Assembly (NCBI GenBank): GCA_030696045.1
Contig: JAUYNO010000058.1
Location: 1-64,000 of the forward strand
Reading direction: 5' to 3'
DNA from: Stagnimonas sp.
GTDB lineage: Bacteria; Pseudomonadota; Gammaproteobacteria; Nevskiales; Nevskiaceae
DNA: 64,000 nt
The notes beneath the pieces are model-generated. The model searched no databases, was not told the DNA's origin, and saw only the letters and a program-made list of their open reading frames with translations. How positions within the stretch are numbered: position 1 is the stretch's first letter; every line of letters begins with the position of its first letter. This document shows, in pieces, positions 38,275 through 47,230 of this stretch. A program made the translations under genes and the position numbers.

Positions 38275-39432
38275 ATGACCGACCTCAATCGCCGTCACTT
38301 CCTGCAACTCGCCGCCGCCAGCGGCACCGCGCTGCTGCTGCCTTCGCTCACCGAGGCCGATCTGGCGCGGGCGGCAATGCCGGCCGTGGGGCCAGAGCCG
38401 GTGCTGCTCAACTTCAACGAGAACCCGCTGGGCCCCGGACGCGCGGCGCGCGCGGCGATGGCCGAGGCGATTCCGCTCAGCGGCCGCTACCGGTTTGAGC
38501 TGACCGAGCAACTGGTGGCGGAGTTCGCGGCGCAGAACGGCCTGAAGCCGGCCTATGTGCTGCCCTTCGCCGGCTCCAGCGAGCCCTTGCAGTACCTGAG
38601 CCTGGCCTACACCGGACCCGGGCGCAGCCTGGTGGCGGCCAATCCCACTTTCGAGGCGGCCGGCGAGGCGGCGGCGCTCAATGGCGCGACGGTGCACTCG
38701 ATCCCGGTGCGGGCCGACGGCGCCCACGACGTCGAGGCCATGCTCGCCGCCGACCCCAAGGCCGGGCTGATCGTGATCTGCAATCCCAACAACCCGACCG
38801 GCTCGGTCACTCCGCGCGCGGCCATCGAGTACGCGCTGGCGCACAAGCCGGCCGGCTCGCTGCTGCTGGTGGACGAGGCCTATATCCACTATTCGGAACA
38901 GCGCTCGGTGATCGACCTGGCCGCCACCGACGCCGAGTTGGTGCTGCTGCGCACCTTCTCCAAGCTCTACGGCATGGCCGGCATGCGCTGCGGCTTTGCG
39001 GTGGGCCGACCGGACCTGCTGGCGAAGATCAAGCTCTACGGCGGCAATCCGATGCCGGTGCCGAGCGTCGCGGGAGCGCTGGCGAGCCTGCGCGACGCCA
39101 GCCTGGTGCCCAGCCGCAAGCAACAGAACAGGCTGGTGCGCGAGGACGTCTGCGCCTGGCTGCGCGCACGCGGCCACCGGGTGACGCCGTCCGAAGCCAA
39201 TTGCTTCATGGTCGAGGTCGGCCGGCCCGGCAAGGAGCTGGCGGCGGCGATGGCGGCGCGCGGCGTGGTGATCGGCCGCAGCTGGCCGGCTTGGCCTACC
39301 TGGTCGCGGGTGACGGTGGGCACGGCGGCGGAGATGCAGCGCTTCAAGCTGGCATTCGCGGCCTCGATCAAGGCGCCGACGCCCTCCGCGCTGGCGCTGG
39401 GCCCCGCCCCGTTCGTGCCAAACTGGGCCTAG
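38275..39432 (+). CDS. Tat-exported PLP aminotransferase, histidinol-phosphate aminotransferase-like
   Basis: The product is 385 residues. The N-terminus LNRRHFLQLAAASGTALLLP is a twin-arginine signal, so the folded enzyme is likely carried to the periplasm. The body is a class I/II aminotransferase: LNFNENPLGPG, CNPNNPTGSV (Asn of the PLP site), LLLVDEAYIHY and the Schiff-base Lys in TFSKLYGMAGMRCGF. It resembles HisC but lies in no his operon. ATG 38275 has GGAG 8 bases upstream; the ATG two codons earlier is too close. The C-terminus PTPSALALGPAPFVPNWA is extended and Pro-rich. Confidence 0.82.
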   Translation: MTDLNRRHFLQLAAASGTALLLPSLTEADLARAAMPAVGPEPVLLNFNENPLGPGRAARAAMAEAIPLSGRYRFELTEQLVAEFAAQNGLKPAYVLPFAGSSEPLQYLSLAYTGPGRSLVAANPTFEAAGEAAALNGATVHSIPVRADGAHDVEAMLAADPKAGLIVICNPNNPTGSVTPRAAIEYALAHKPAGSLLLVDEAYIHYSEQRSVIDLAATDAELVLLRTFSKLYGMAGMRCGFAVGRPDLLAKIKLYGGNPMPVPSVAGALASLRDASLVPSRKQQNRLVREDVCAWLRARGHRVTPSEANCFMVEVGRPGKELAAAMAARGVVIGRSWPAWPTWSRVTVGTAAEMQRFKLAFAASIKAPTPSALALGPAPFVPNWA

Positions 39433-39512
39433 CTTCAAGTTGCTGCACTGCGGCATAGGCCGTATATAGACGCCCCGAAATTTTTTGCCGCCCCGGCCCC
39501 CTGTAGCTTCTG

Positions 39513-40991
39513 ATGCCGAACCGACGCACCGTCCGCCTGCCCCGCCGCCTCCTACTCGCTTCCCTCTTCGCCGGCCTGAGCGCCGCGCTGCCGGTCGTCG
39601 CCGCCGACTTTCCCGCGCTGGCCGAACTGCAGGGCAAGGGCGCGCGGGTCAGCGCCCTGGTGATCGATCTCGACCGTGGCGCCGAGCTGTTCGAGCTGAA
39701 TCCGGACAGCCGCCTGTCGCCGGCCTCGGTCAGCAAGCTGGTGACCGCCGCCGCCGCGCTCGATGCCTGGCCGGCCGACCGCAGTTTCAGCACCCGCCTG
39801 CTGTCCGAACGCGGCCCGCGCGAGGGCGTGATCGAAGGCGCCATCACCCTGCACAGCGAGGGCGATTCCACCCTGGACCATCAGGCGCTGTTCTCGCTGG
39901 CGGTGCAGCTACGCTCGGCCGGCGTGCAGCAGATCAAGGGCGGCATCACCGTCAGCACCGCGCCGTTCGGCCCCCTGGGCTGCGAGACCAAGGACCGCTG
40001 CGACGCGCTGGTGAAGAGTGCCACCGCCTACAACGCGCCCTTGGCGGCGGTCGGCGTCGACTACGGCAACTGGTGCGTGGAAGTGCGTCCGCAGCGGGCC
40101 GGCGAGCAGGCCCAGATCACCTCCTGCGGTGGCAGCAAGCTGCCGATCCCGGTCGAGGGCACGGTCGCGGTGGTGCCGGCCGGGCGCCGCCAGACCTTCT
40201 TCCTGGACCGCTACACCAATGCCGCCGGCGACTATCTGAAGGTCGGCGGCGAACTGCCGGTGGGTGGCAGCCAGCAGCTCTACCGCGCCATGTCGGAACC
40301 CAGCCTGGGCGCCGGCCTGCTGCTGCGCGAGACTCTGCGCGCGGTCGGCACCCAGGTCGACGGCACGGTTGGCGTCTCCAGCGCCTGGCCGGCCAATGGC
40401 GCCACCGAACTGGCCCAGGTGGAAGGCGCGGCGCTGAAGGAGCAGCTGGCGCGCATGCTGCGCCATTCCAACAACTACATCGCCGACCTGATCACCCTCA
40501 ACATCTCGGTATCGCTGGGCCGCAAGCCCGGAGCGCTGGCGGAGGCCAGCCAGAGCCTGGCCGACTTCGTGGCGCGCGCGCGCAGCTCGAAATCGCCGAA
40601 TGCCCGGCCGACGCTGTTCTCGGGCTCGGGCCTGACCCCGGAAAGCCGCATCTCGGCACAGGACCTGGTGGCGGTGCTGCAATACCAGTACCGCGATGCC
40701 CGCCGCTTTCCGGCCTTCTACGGCGGGCTGGTGGTGCCGCGCGAAGGGCCGTACAGCTTCCTGCGGCGCGGCGCCAGCGAGGCCTGGCTGGATCGGGTGG
40801 CGCTGAAGACCGGCACCCTCAGCGAACCGATCTCGGTCAATTCCATGGCCGGCTACCTGCGCAAGAAGAACGGCGGCTGGATGGCCTTCGCGGTGCTGGT
40901 CAACGGTAGCCCGAGCCGGCGGGTGATCCCTTTCGGCACCGCGGTCGACGCCATCCGCAAGGATCTCGAGGCGATCCTGAAGCGCTATTAG
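39513..40991 (+). CDS. dacB: D-alanyl-D-alanine carboxypeptidase/endopeptidase (PBP4, S13 family)
   Basis: The product is 492 residues. A signal peptide ends PVVAAD near residue 31. The penicillin-binding motifs are all present: S72-V-S-K75 (nucleophile Ser72), SNN near residue 319 and KTG near residue 432. The insertion between SxxK and SxN is typical of class C PBP4 enzymes, which cleave DD-crosslinks and terminal D-Ala in the periplasm. It appears monocistronic, after a short AT-rich leader. Confidence 0.9.
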   Translation: MPNRRTVRLPRRLLLASLFAGLSAALPVVAADFPALAELQGKGARVSALVIDLDRGAELFELNPDSRLSPASVSKLVTAAAALDAWPADRSFSTRLLSERGPREGVIEGAITLHSEGDSTLDHQALFSLAVQLRSAGVQQIKGGITVSTAPFGPLGCETKDRCDALVKSATAYNAPLAAVGVDYGNWCVEVRPQRAGEQAQITSCGGSKLPIPVEGTVAVVPAGRRQTFFLDRYTNAAGDYLKVGGELPVGGSQQLYRAMSEPSLGAGLLLRETLRAVGTQVDGTVGVSSAWPANGATELAQVEGAALKEQLARMLRHSNNYIADLITLNISVSLGRKPGALAEASQSLADFVARARSSKSPNARPTLFSGSGLTPESRISAQDLVAVLQYQYRDARRFPAFYGGLVVPREGPYSFLRRGASEAWLDRVALKTGTLSEPISVNSMAGYLRKKNGGWMAFAVLVNGSPSRRVIPFGTAVDAIRKDLEAILKRY

Positions 40992-41060
40992 TCGCTGCCG
41001 GATTCGACTGCTGACCGTTCCGGCGCGTCGCGCCGGAACAACGCCGAAGCAACAGGCGCT

Positions 41061-42560
41061 CTAGCGCTGCGGGCCTTGACCGAGGTCGATCCCGGTGCCG
41101 CGATAGCCGGTGAAGGTGCCGGCCGCGTCGTACACCGGCTCGCCGCTGATGCTGAAGCGGCCCCGCTGACCATCGGCACGGGCCACCGTGAACTCGAAGT
41201 GGTGAAACGACCAGCGCACCGCCAGTTGTGCCCGATGCGAGCCCCAGTCGCTGCCGCCCGCGATCACGCTGGGCAACTCCCAGGACCGCTTGCCGAGCAC
41301 CTCGTCGCTGCCGAAGGCGCTGCTGCCTTCCAGGTGAGTGAACCGCAGTTCGCGGTCCTGCTGCCAGTGCCAGTCGCAGGATAGTTCGGTGAGGGCGCGG
41401 AAATGGGCTGCGTCGCGGCGCAGGGTCTCGGCCGCCTGCTGCCGCAGCAGGAACTGACCGAGCTGCCCGCCGATGGCGCGCACCGCCTGCAGCAGCCGGT
41501 CGTCCGGCTCGCGGATGCCGGCGCCGGAGAACGCCAGCACGCCGATCACTTGTGCGTCCGACCGCACCGGAAACACGAAGGCCCCTTCCGCGCCGGTGGC
41601 CGGCGCCAGTGCCGTCGGCGCAAACCCGTCAACGACCCAGTGCGGCTGACCGGACTGATAGACGCGGCCTTTCAGGCCGGTGCCCGGGCGGAAAAGCAGC
41701 GGGCGGGAGGCTTGCAGGAATTGCTGGACGGCCTCGGTCGGCAAGCCCCAGGCGGAATCGAAGCGCAGCAGGTCGGTGGCCGGATCCGGTCGGAAATATC
41801 GGCCGCAGTCCCAGCCCAGGCTCTCGCAGACGGCGCGGATCACCGCGGTCAGTGCCTCGCTGGGGGTGACAGCGTCCGCCAGGCAGCGCGCCACGGCGTA
41901 CTCCAGCGCCAGCAGCCGTTCGCCGCGCTTGTGCTCGCTGACGTCCTCGCGTGCCAGCAGGGCGCGCACCGCGCCGGCGCCGGCCACACGGGTGACCGTC
42001 AACTGGTACCGGCGGCGGTCGACTGCCGCATTCCGCCCGGCAGCCGCGAGCGGGCCGTCGGCGTGGTCGTAGCGGAACAAATCGCGTTGGCCGGCAAGCA
42101 CCTGGCGGATGCCGGCGGCGATCATGGCGCCGTCGACCTGGCTGTCGCCGGTGGCGGCGTCGCAGGCCGCGAGGTAGTTGGCGTGCTCGCAAACCTTCGC
42201 ACCGAAGCCGTTGCCGCCGGCAGCACCCGCGCGCCAGGCCTGGTTCGCCAGCAGCAGTACGCCGTTCGCGTCCAGCAGGCCGACCTGGATGCCGAGCGCG
42301 TCGAGAGCCAGCCCGGCGTGGCGCTCCGGGGTATTGGAAGCAGCCAACTCGCCGCCGGCCCTACGTTGGCTTAGCGTTCGCGAGGCCTCGGGCAGCAGGA
42401 TGAGGCTACCGCTCTCGGGATCGAGGATGGCGTCGATCTCGCCGGCCTCGATGGCCATCCGTTCGGAGCGGCTGCGGACCAGCCGCAAGATCACTTTCCC
42501 AAGGCCGCCGTCAGCGAGCTTGCCGTCGGTGTGCAGGTGCGGGTCGATGACAGTGTTCAT
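41061..42560 (-). CDS. PAS-GAF-PAS sensor protein of the kai operon
   Basis: The product is 499 residues without membrane helices. An N-terminal region (1-80) is followed by a PAS-like domain (LALDALGIQVGLLDANGVLL), a GAF domain (about 225-375, AVICE-type RAVCESLGWDCGRYFRPDPA) and a C-terminal PAS/PAC domain ending GTFTGYRGTGIDL. No kinase, GGDEF or EAL output domain is present, so it may act on a partner. The ATG overlaps the kaiB stop by 4 bases, so it is translated with kaiBC. A role as input or output of the Kai pair is inferred. Confidence 0.75.
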   Translation of the reverse strand: MNTVIDPHLHTDGKLADGGLGKVILRLVRSRSERMAIEAGEIDAILDPESGSLILLPEASRTLSQRRAGGELAASNTPERHAGLALDALGIQVGLLDANGVLLLANQAWRAGAAGGNGFGAKVCEHANYLAACDAATGDSQVDGAMIAAGIRQVLAGQRDLFRYDHADGPLAAAGRNAAVDRRRYQLTVTRVAGAGAVRALLAREDVSEHKRGERLLALEYAVARCLADAVTPSEALTAVIRAVCESLGWDCGRYFRPDPATDLLRFDSAWGLPTEAVQQFLQASRPLLFRPGTGLKGRVYQSGQPHWVVDGFAPTALAPATGAEGAFVFPVRSDAQVIGVLAFSGAGIREPDDRLLQAVRAIGGQLGQFLLRQQAAETLRRDAAHFRALTELSCDWHWQQDRELRFTHLEGSSAFGSDEVLGKRSWELPSVIAGGSDWGSHRAQLAVRWSFHHFEFTVARADGQRGRFSISGEPVYDAAGTFTGYRGTGIDLGQGPQR

Positions 42561-42898
42561 GGTCCGCTGGCCGCAGGAATGCCCAGCGCGCGCATCACTT
42601 TGTCGGTATCGCTGAGATTGCCGATGATCCTTGCGGTCGGTGATGGCGACAGCTTGGCGAGGCAGGGGGTGACGATAACGCCGTTGTCCAGAGCATGCTG
42701 TGGGAACTCGATCACGTCGATGATCTCCAGCTTGAACTTCCCCTTCAGGTGGCGCTGGCAGATCGCCTCCAGATTGGCCACCGCCTGAACCGAGTTGGGC
42801 GCCTGGTCAACCACGTACAGGCACAGCACCACCATCGAGGTGGTCGGCGGACCGGCCGGCGGCCGAGCCTTGCTGCTACGGCCATTCTCAGGAGTCAT
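42557..42898 (-). CDS. kaiB: KaiB family protein
   Basis: The product is 113 residues with the thioredoxin-like KaiB fold: MVVLCLYVVDQAPNSVQAVA, the KFKLEIIDVIEFPQHALDNG helix-strand block, the VIVTPCLAKLSP cis-proline region and RIIGNLSDTDKVMRALG at the end. In cyanobacteria KaiB binds KaiC and controls its phosphorylation cycle. ATG 42898 has GGAGG upstream and overlaps the kaiC end by 11 bases. No kaiA is present, as in other non-cyanobacterial kaiBC pairs. Confidence 0.9.
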   Translation of the reverse strand: MTPENGRSSKARPPAGPPTTSMVVLCLYVVDQAPNSVQAVANLEAICQRHLKGKFKLEIIDVIEFPQHALDNGVIVTPCLAKLSPSPTARIIGNLSDTDKVMRALGIPAASGP

Positions 42899-44705
42899 TG
42901 CGGGCCTCCACCTTGAGCTTCTGTCCCGATTTGCCAGCGCCATTGAGCGCGCCGGACCTGGCCGGCGGTCCAAGCGAGTCGGCGGTTTCGAGCGTGGTCA
43001 GATCGGCACTGCGGATCCGCCGCAGTTCCTTCTCGCGATCGCTCGAGGACACGATGCGGGCCTCATTGCCGCTGGAATAGGTCGCCAGTTCCAGCCGCTG
43101 CCGCTGCAGGCCCTGCTCGAGGTCCTTGATACGGGCGCGGGTGTCGGCTTCGGCCAACTCCAGGGCGCCGTGCTTGAGATCGAACTCGGAACGGCGCTGC
43201 ACGGCCTTGGCCTTCTCCTCCTCCTCCTTTTCCCAGCGCAGCGTGCCCATCAGCACTTCGCCGCCGGCGGTATAAACATCCGCCAGCATCGGCCCGGCAT
43301 CGCTGAGGATCAGCTCGCGCACCTGGTTGGAGTGCCAGGTGCCGCGCGACTTGATGATGGTCAGCGCCCGGTTGCGTTCGCCGTTGCGGATCAGGTACGA
43401 CAGGTGGATCCAGGTATCGGCGATCATCGAAATCTGCAGATCAGTCGCTTCGCCTTCGGGCTCGGCACCATCGTTGATGGCGGTGACCAGCACGGTGATC
43501 TTTTCGTCCTTGGCCATGTAGATGAAGCGGTTGGCGACCGCGCGCGCGGCCTGCAGCCCACCCGACTTGGCGATCGCCGACAGCGGGTCGATCACCAGGC
43601 ACTGCGGTCGATGCTCGCGGATCAGGGCCTTGAGCTTGAGCAGGTGGTCCTCGGCGCTGATCGATTCGGTGCGGCCCGAGTACATCTTCAGCAGACCGCT
43701 CTTGAGGTGGGGCTTGAGCTGGATGCTGACCGAGGTCAGGTTGAGCGCGATCCGCTCGGCGCTTTCGTCGAAGCTGACGAACAAGGTGCGCTCGCCGCGC
43801 TGGCAGGCCGCCTCGGCGAACTTGCCGGCCAGGGTGGTCTTGGAGGTGCCGGGCACGCCGGTGATAAGGGTGCTGCTGCCGCGAAACAGGCCACCACCGA
43901 GCATGGTGTCGAGTCGCTCGAAACCGGCCGAAACCCGCTCGGCCGAGGCGACCTGCTGAATTTCGGTCCGCTCGGGCGCATCGACGATCATGCCGCCCGA
44001 GCCGAAGCTCACCGGATATTCACCGGCAGCGAAATCGGAGCCGCGATATTTGGTGATCTGGATGCGGTGCAGGGCCACGCCGCAGTCCAGGCGCCGCTCG
44101 AAGCGGACCACGCAGTCCACCATGAACTCCATGAAGCCGTAATTGACGAAGTCGGCGCCGGCGCCGTCGACCTTGGCGGTAATGATGGCGGCCTCGACCT
44201 GGTTCACCGCCAGCCAGTCGCGGATGCGATAGATCTCGCGCATCTCGGCCGCCGGGTCACGCAGTAGGGTCAGCAGCACGTCGAGGCCGTCGAACACGAT
44301 CCAGCGCGCACCGATCTCGCCCATCTTCGCCTTCAGCATCGCCAGCATGCCGCTCAGGTCGAATTCACCGGACTGGACCACCTCCGGCGACAGTTGCGCG
44401 TCCATGAAGAACAGCTTGTGCTTCGGCACCGCCGCCAGCCCCCAGTCAAAGCCGATGGCATTGGCGACAATCTGGCGTGCGCTCTCCTCGAAGGCGACGA
44501 AGACGCCGGCCTCCTGCCGATCACGCACCGCATTGACCAGGGTTTGCAGCGCGAACACGGTCTTGCCCGAGCCCGGCCCGCCCTTGAGCAGGCTGATGCG
44601 CTGGCGCGGCAGGCCGCCCTGGCTCAGTTCGTCGAAACCCTGGATGCCAGTGGCGATCTTGGGCGAGGCCTGAGCCTGCGCTGGTGCTTTCTTGAGGCCG
44701 GCCAC
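42888..44705 (-). CDS. kaiC: KaiC family ATPase with C-terminal coiled-coil extension
   Basis: The product is 605 residues, longer than the ~520 of cyanobacterial KaiC. Two RecA-like domains are visible: CI with Walker A GGPGSGKT (42-49) and catalytic Glu73-Glu74, and CII with GVPGTSKT (283-290). In CII the Glu pair is Asp313-Glu314, and the phosphosite region reads T421-D-L-Q-I-S426-M427, which lines up with the cyanobacterial T-x-x-x-x-S-T. So Thr432 is replaced by Met while Thr426 and Ser431 appear kept. A charged coiled coil (about 491-560) and an unstructured tail follow. GTG start with AGGA upstream. Clock function is not implied; stress adaptation is reported for some bacterial KaiBC. 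Confidence 0.9.
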   Translation of the reverse strand: MAGLKKAPAQAQASPKIATGIQGFDELSQGGLPRQRISLLKGGPGSGKTVFALQTLVNAVRDRQEAGVFVAFEESARQIVANAIGFDWGLAAVPKHKLFFMDAQLSPEVVQSGEFDLSGMLAMLKAKMGEIGARWIVFDGLDVLLTLLRDPAAEMREIYRIRDWLAVNQVEAAIITAKVDGAGADFVNYGFMEFMVDCVVRFERRLDCGVALHRIQITKYRGSDFAAGEYPVSFGSGGMIVDAPERTEIQQVASAERVSAGFERLDTMLGGGLFRGSSTLITGVPGTSKTTLAGKFAEAACQRGERTLFVSFDESAERIALNLTSVSIQLKPHLKSGLLKMYSGRTESISAEDHLLKLKALIREHRPQCLVIDPLSAIAKSGGLQAARAVANRFIYMAKDEKITVLVTAINDGAEPEGEATDLQISMIADTWIHLSYLIRNGERNRALTIIKSRGTWHSNQVRELILSDAGPMLADVYTAGGEVLMGTLRWEKEEEEKAKAVQRRSEFDLKHGALELAEADTRARIKDLEQGLQRQRLELATYSSGNEARIVSSSDREKELRRIRSADLTTLETADSLGPPARSGALNGAGKSGQKLKVEARNDS

Positions 44706-44942
44706 GATGTTTCCTGGTCAACAAAGACGGCAGCCGCCGGTAGGCCGGATGGCCCGCAGCGCTGCAGGCGGTTAAATAGCAGCTGCGCTCCGCACCGTAT
44801 GTTCGCTACCAGACATAGCCCCGACGATGGTCGGCAGCACCGGCTATGCATTGGAGGTGACGCGGCGATCCTGTATCCGGGCATCCCGCTGGAGCGCGTC
44901 CGTGCCGGTCAAGGCGCGGCCTTCCCGCTGACCGGAACCGGT
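44706..44942. other. Intergenic region upstream of kaiC
   Basis: This 237 bp gap between the kaiC start and the end of the haemoglobin gene probably holds the kai promoter on the minus strand. The stretch 44770-44820 is AT-richer (GGTTAAATAG, CCGTATGTTCG). No inverted repeat or operator could be identified. Confidence 0.35.
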
Positions 44943-45344
44943 TTACTCGCTCCCGGGCTCCGGCCGGTTGCGCATCCAGTCGGCGGTGCCGGCGAAGTGC
45001 TGCATCAGCACCGCAGCGAGTTCGCCGTCGAGCTGCCGTTGCCGCAGCGCCCCGGCCATGCAGTGCAGCCACTGGTCGCGCTCGGCAACGCCGATGGAAA
45101 ACGGGAAATGGCGCGCCTTCAGGCGCGGGTGGCCGAAGCGCTGCTGGAAATGCTGCGGCCCGCCGGTCCAGCCGCAGAGGAACCAGTAGAGTTTGTCGCG
45201 CGAGCCCGCGAGGTCGGGCGGATGCAGTGCGCGGATCAGCGCGTAGGCGGGCTCGACGTCCATGCGGTCGTAGAAGGCATCGACCAGGGCACGAATCCCG
45301 GGTTCGCCGCCTAGGGTCTGGAACAGGCTGCCGTCCTCGCTCAT
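44943..45344 (-). CDS. Group II truncated haemoglobin
   Basis: The product is 133 residues. FQTLGGEPGIRALVDAFYDR at the N-terminus, LYWFLCGWTGGPQHF in the middle and LKARHFPFSIG, whose His79 is the proximal haem ligand, identify a trHb2. Trp near residue 92 (RDQWLHCM) fits the conserved WG8 of group II. These proteins bind O2, NO or sulfide. The ATG overlaps the cyclase stop by 4 bases, so the haem protein is translated together with the nucleotide cyclase. Confidence 0.88.
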   Translation of the reverse strand: MSEDGSLFQTLGGEPGIRALVDAFYDRMDVEPAYALIRALHPPDLAGSRDKLYWFLCGWTGGPQHFQQRFGHPRLKARHFPFSIGVAERDQWLHCMAGALRQRQLDGELAAVLMQHFAGTADWMRNRPEPGSE

Positions 45345-46654
45345 GCCGGGCCGCCACCGCGCAAGGCGTAGAGCGGCACCGGCTCGCCATAGCCTTTCAT
45401 GGTCTCAGGTGGCCTGGCCTCGAAACAGTTGGCCAGCTCGGAGGCCAGGGGCTGCCGGGTGGCGGCATCGAGCAGCAGCTCGCCGTCCTCGGCGTGCTGG
45501 CACAGCCGGGCGGCGAGATTGATCGCCGGGCCGACGGCGACGTACTCCAGCCGGCCGGCGCCGCGGATCGCGCCCACCGTCACCACGCCGCTGGCGACGC
45601 CGACCCCCAGGCCGACACCGGGCGCCAGCTCGCGCAGCGCCGGCCGCACTCGCTCGATCAGCGCGCGCGCCAGTCGCACCGCCCGCTCGGTGTGGTCCCG
45701 GTGCGCCTGCGGCGCACCGAGCAGCACCAGCACGCCGTCGCCGGCGTGGTCCTTGATGGTGCCGCCCTGCTCGGCGGCGGCCTGGCCGACGGCGGCGTAG
45801 TAGCGCTCCAGCAGGGCCACCACTTCCTCGGTGCTGCGCGCCTGGGTGTAGGCGGTGAAACCGCGCAGGTCGCAGTAGACGGCGCTGAGCATGCGCCGCT
45901 CACGCACCAGCAACTTGTCCATCCCCTTCTGCCGCAGCAGGCCGGTCAGCTCCGGCGCCAGGAACTCGCTCATGAACTGGCCGCGCCGGCCCAGCACCAG
46001 CAGGTAGCGCACCGAGCCGGCCAGCACGATCAGCAGGCCGACCGCGACCAGGGCCGGCACCAGCGCCGGTCGCACCACCAGTCCGGCGTACAGGAAGGGG
46101 CCGGCCAGCAGCAGGGCGCGCAGGCGGATCGACTCGGCCGGATCGGTGCGGGTGATCAGCAGCATGAAGATCGCGATCATCGCCAGCAGGGCGCCGCTGC
46201 CCAGCACCGGCACGAACACCGCCCATTCCAGTGGCCGCACCCGGATGAAACCGGGTAGGCCGCTGGTGGCGTCGGCCGGCGCCAGCCAGAGGTAGCCCAG
46301 CGCCAGCCCGGCATAGACCAGCACCAGGATCTGCGAGGCACGCAGCAGACCGTTGATGGCGCCGCGCAGGCGCCGGGTCGCGGTCTCCGCCACCCGGCGC
46401 ACCCATTCAGCGCCAGACAGCATCACCAGCACCTCCATCAGCCGGCACAGGCCGGCCAGCAGCAGCGGATGTCGGCTATCGGCGGCCAATTCCAGCGGCG
46501 CCAGTTGCAGGCGCAGACCGAGCACGATCAGGCACAGCGCCAGCGCCCGGCTGCTGCGGCTGCGCATGTCGGCCAGGCCGAAAATGGCACCGCAGCCGGC
46601 GGCGAACAGGCCCGCGACCAGAAAGGCGTCGGCGGCAGCGACGGGATTGTTCAT
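45341..46654 (-). CDS. Membrane-anchored class III adenylate/guanylate cyclase
   Basis: The product is 437 residues. Six or seven hydrophobic helices fill residues 1-220. The cytoplasmic C-terminal domain is a class III cyclase homology domain: SAVYCDLRGFTAYTQ (first metal Asp, near residue 262), HAGDGVLVLLGAP (second metal Asp, near residue 312) and GRLEYVAVGPAINLAARLC. It should make cAMP (or cGMP). The membrane part is not a known sensor domain. It is translationally coupled to the truncated haemoglobin downstream. Confidence 0.85.
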   Translation of the reverse strand: MNNPVAAADAFLVAGLFAAGCGAIFGLADMRSRSSRALALCLIVLGLRLQLAPLELAADSRHPLLLAGLCRLMEVLVMLSGAEWVRRVAETATRRLRGAINGLLRASQILVLVYAGLALGYLWLAPADATSGLPGFIRVRPLEWAVFVPVLGSGALLAMIAIFMLLITRTDPAESIRLRALLLAGPFLYAGLVVRPALVPALVAVGLLIVLAGSVRYLLVLGRRGQFMSEFLAPELTGLLRQKGMDKLLVRERRMLSAVYCDLRGFTAYTQARSTEEVVALLERYYAAVGQAAAEQGGTIKDHAGDGVLVLLGAPQAHRDHTERAVRLARALIERVRPALRELAPGVGLGVGVASGVVTVGAIRGAGRLEYVAVGPAINLAARLCQHAEDGELLLDAATRQPLASELANCFEARPPETMKGYGEPVPLYALRGGGPA

Positions 46655-46726
46655 GGGGAAAGGCTGCGGCGGCGGCGCGCATCGGTTTTAATGGGCACTA
46701 CTGTAACCTCCGATCGCCGTCCGCCA

Positions 46727-46825
46727 ATGAGCGCCCTCGCCCCTGTCACCGAACTGCTCGAACGCCGGTTCGATCAGGCCGAGCGCGGAGCCTGGGACCG
46801 TCCCTGCCGGCCGGCCGCGCCATGA
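46727..46825 (+). CDS. Possible small ORF coupled to hslR
   Basis: A 32-residue frame (MSALAPVTELLERRFDQAER then GAWDRPCRPAAP) begins at 46727 and its stop overlaps the hslR start (ATGA), which fits translational coupling. No ribosome site or homologous family was recognised. It may be a leader peptide or chance. Confidence 0.25.
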   Translation: MSALAPVTELLERRFDQAERGAWDRPCRPAAP

Positions 46826-47226
46826 ATCCGCGCGAAGTCGCCGGCGTCCGGCTCGACAAGTGGCTGTGGGCGGCGCGCTTCTACAAGACCCGCAGCCTGG
46901 CCAAGCAGGCCATCGACGGCGGCCATGTGCGGGTCGGCGGCGAGCGCGCCAAGGTCGCCCGCGAGCTGGCAGTCGGCCTGATGCTGAACCTGCGACGCGG
47001 CACCGAGGAGTTCGAGCTGCAGGTGCTGGCACTGTCCGACCAGCGCGGCGGCGCACCCGAGGCGCAGCGCCTGTACGCCGAGACCGAGGCCAGCCGTGCC
47101 CGCCGCGAGCGGGCGGCACTGGAACGCCGCGCCAATGCCCTGGCGCACCCGGACCAGCGCCCGGACAAGCAGCAGCGCCGGCGCATCGTCCGCTTCAAAC
47201 GCGCCGTGAGCGGGGAGCCAGGCTAG
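46822..47226 (+). CDS. hslR: Hsp15-like S4-domain RNA-binding heat-shock protein
   Basis: The product is 134 residues. The S4 RNA-binding motif VRLDKWLWAARFYKTRSLAK with AIDGGHVRVGGERAK covers residues 8-47. The C-terminus is basic (DKQQRRRIVRFKR). Hsp15 binds free 50S subunits with a stalled nascent chain. It is followed 4 bases after its stop by the DUF1275 gene, so both are probably co-transcribed. Confidence 0.88.
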   Translation: MNPREVAGVRLDKWLWAARFYKTRSLAKQAIDGGHVRVGGERAKVARELAVGLMLNLRRGTEEFELQVLALSDQRGGAPEAQRLYAETEASRARRERAALERRANALAHPDQRPDKQQRRRIVRFKRAVSGEPG

Positions 47227-47230
47227 GTCC

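Noticed and set aside
41061-44705. A kaiA gene completing a cyanobacterial-type clock
   Set aside because: The third gene of the operon encodes PAS and GAF domains, not a KaiA fold.
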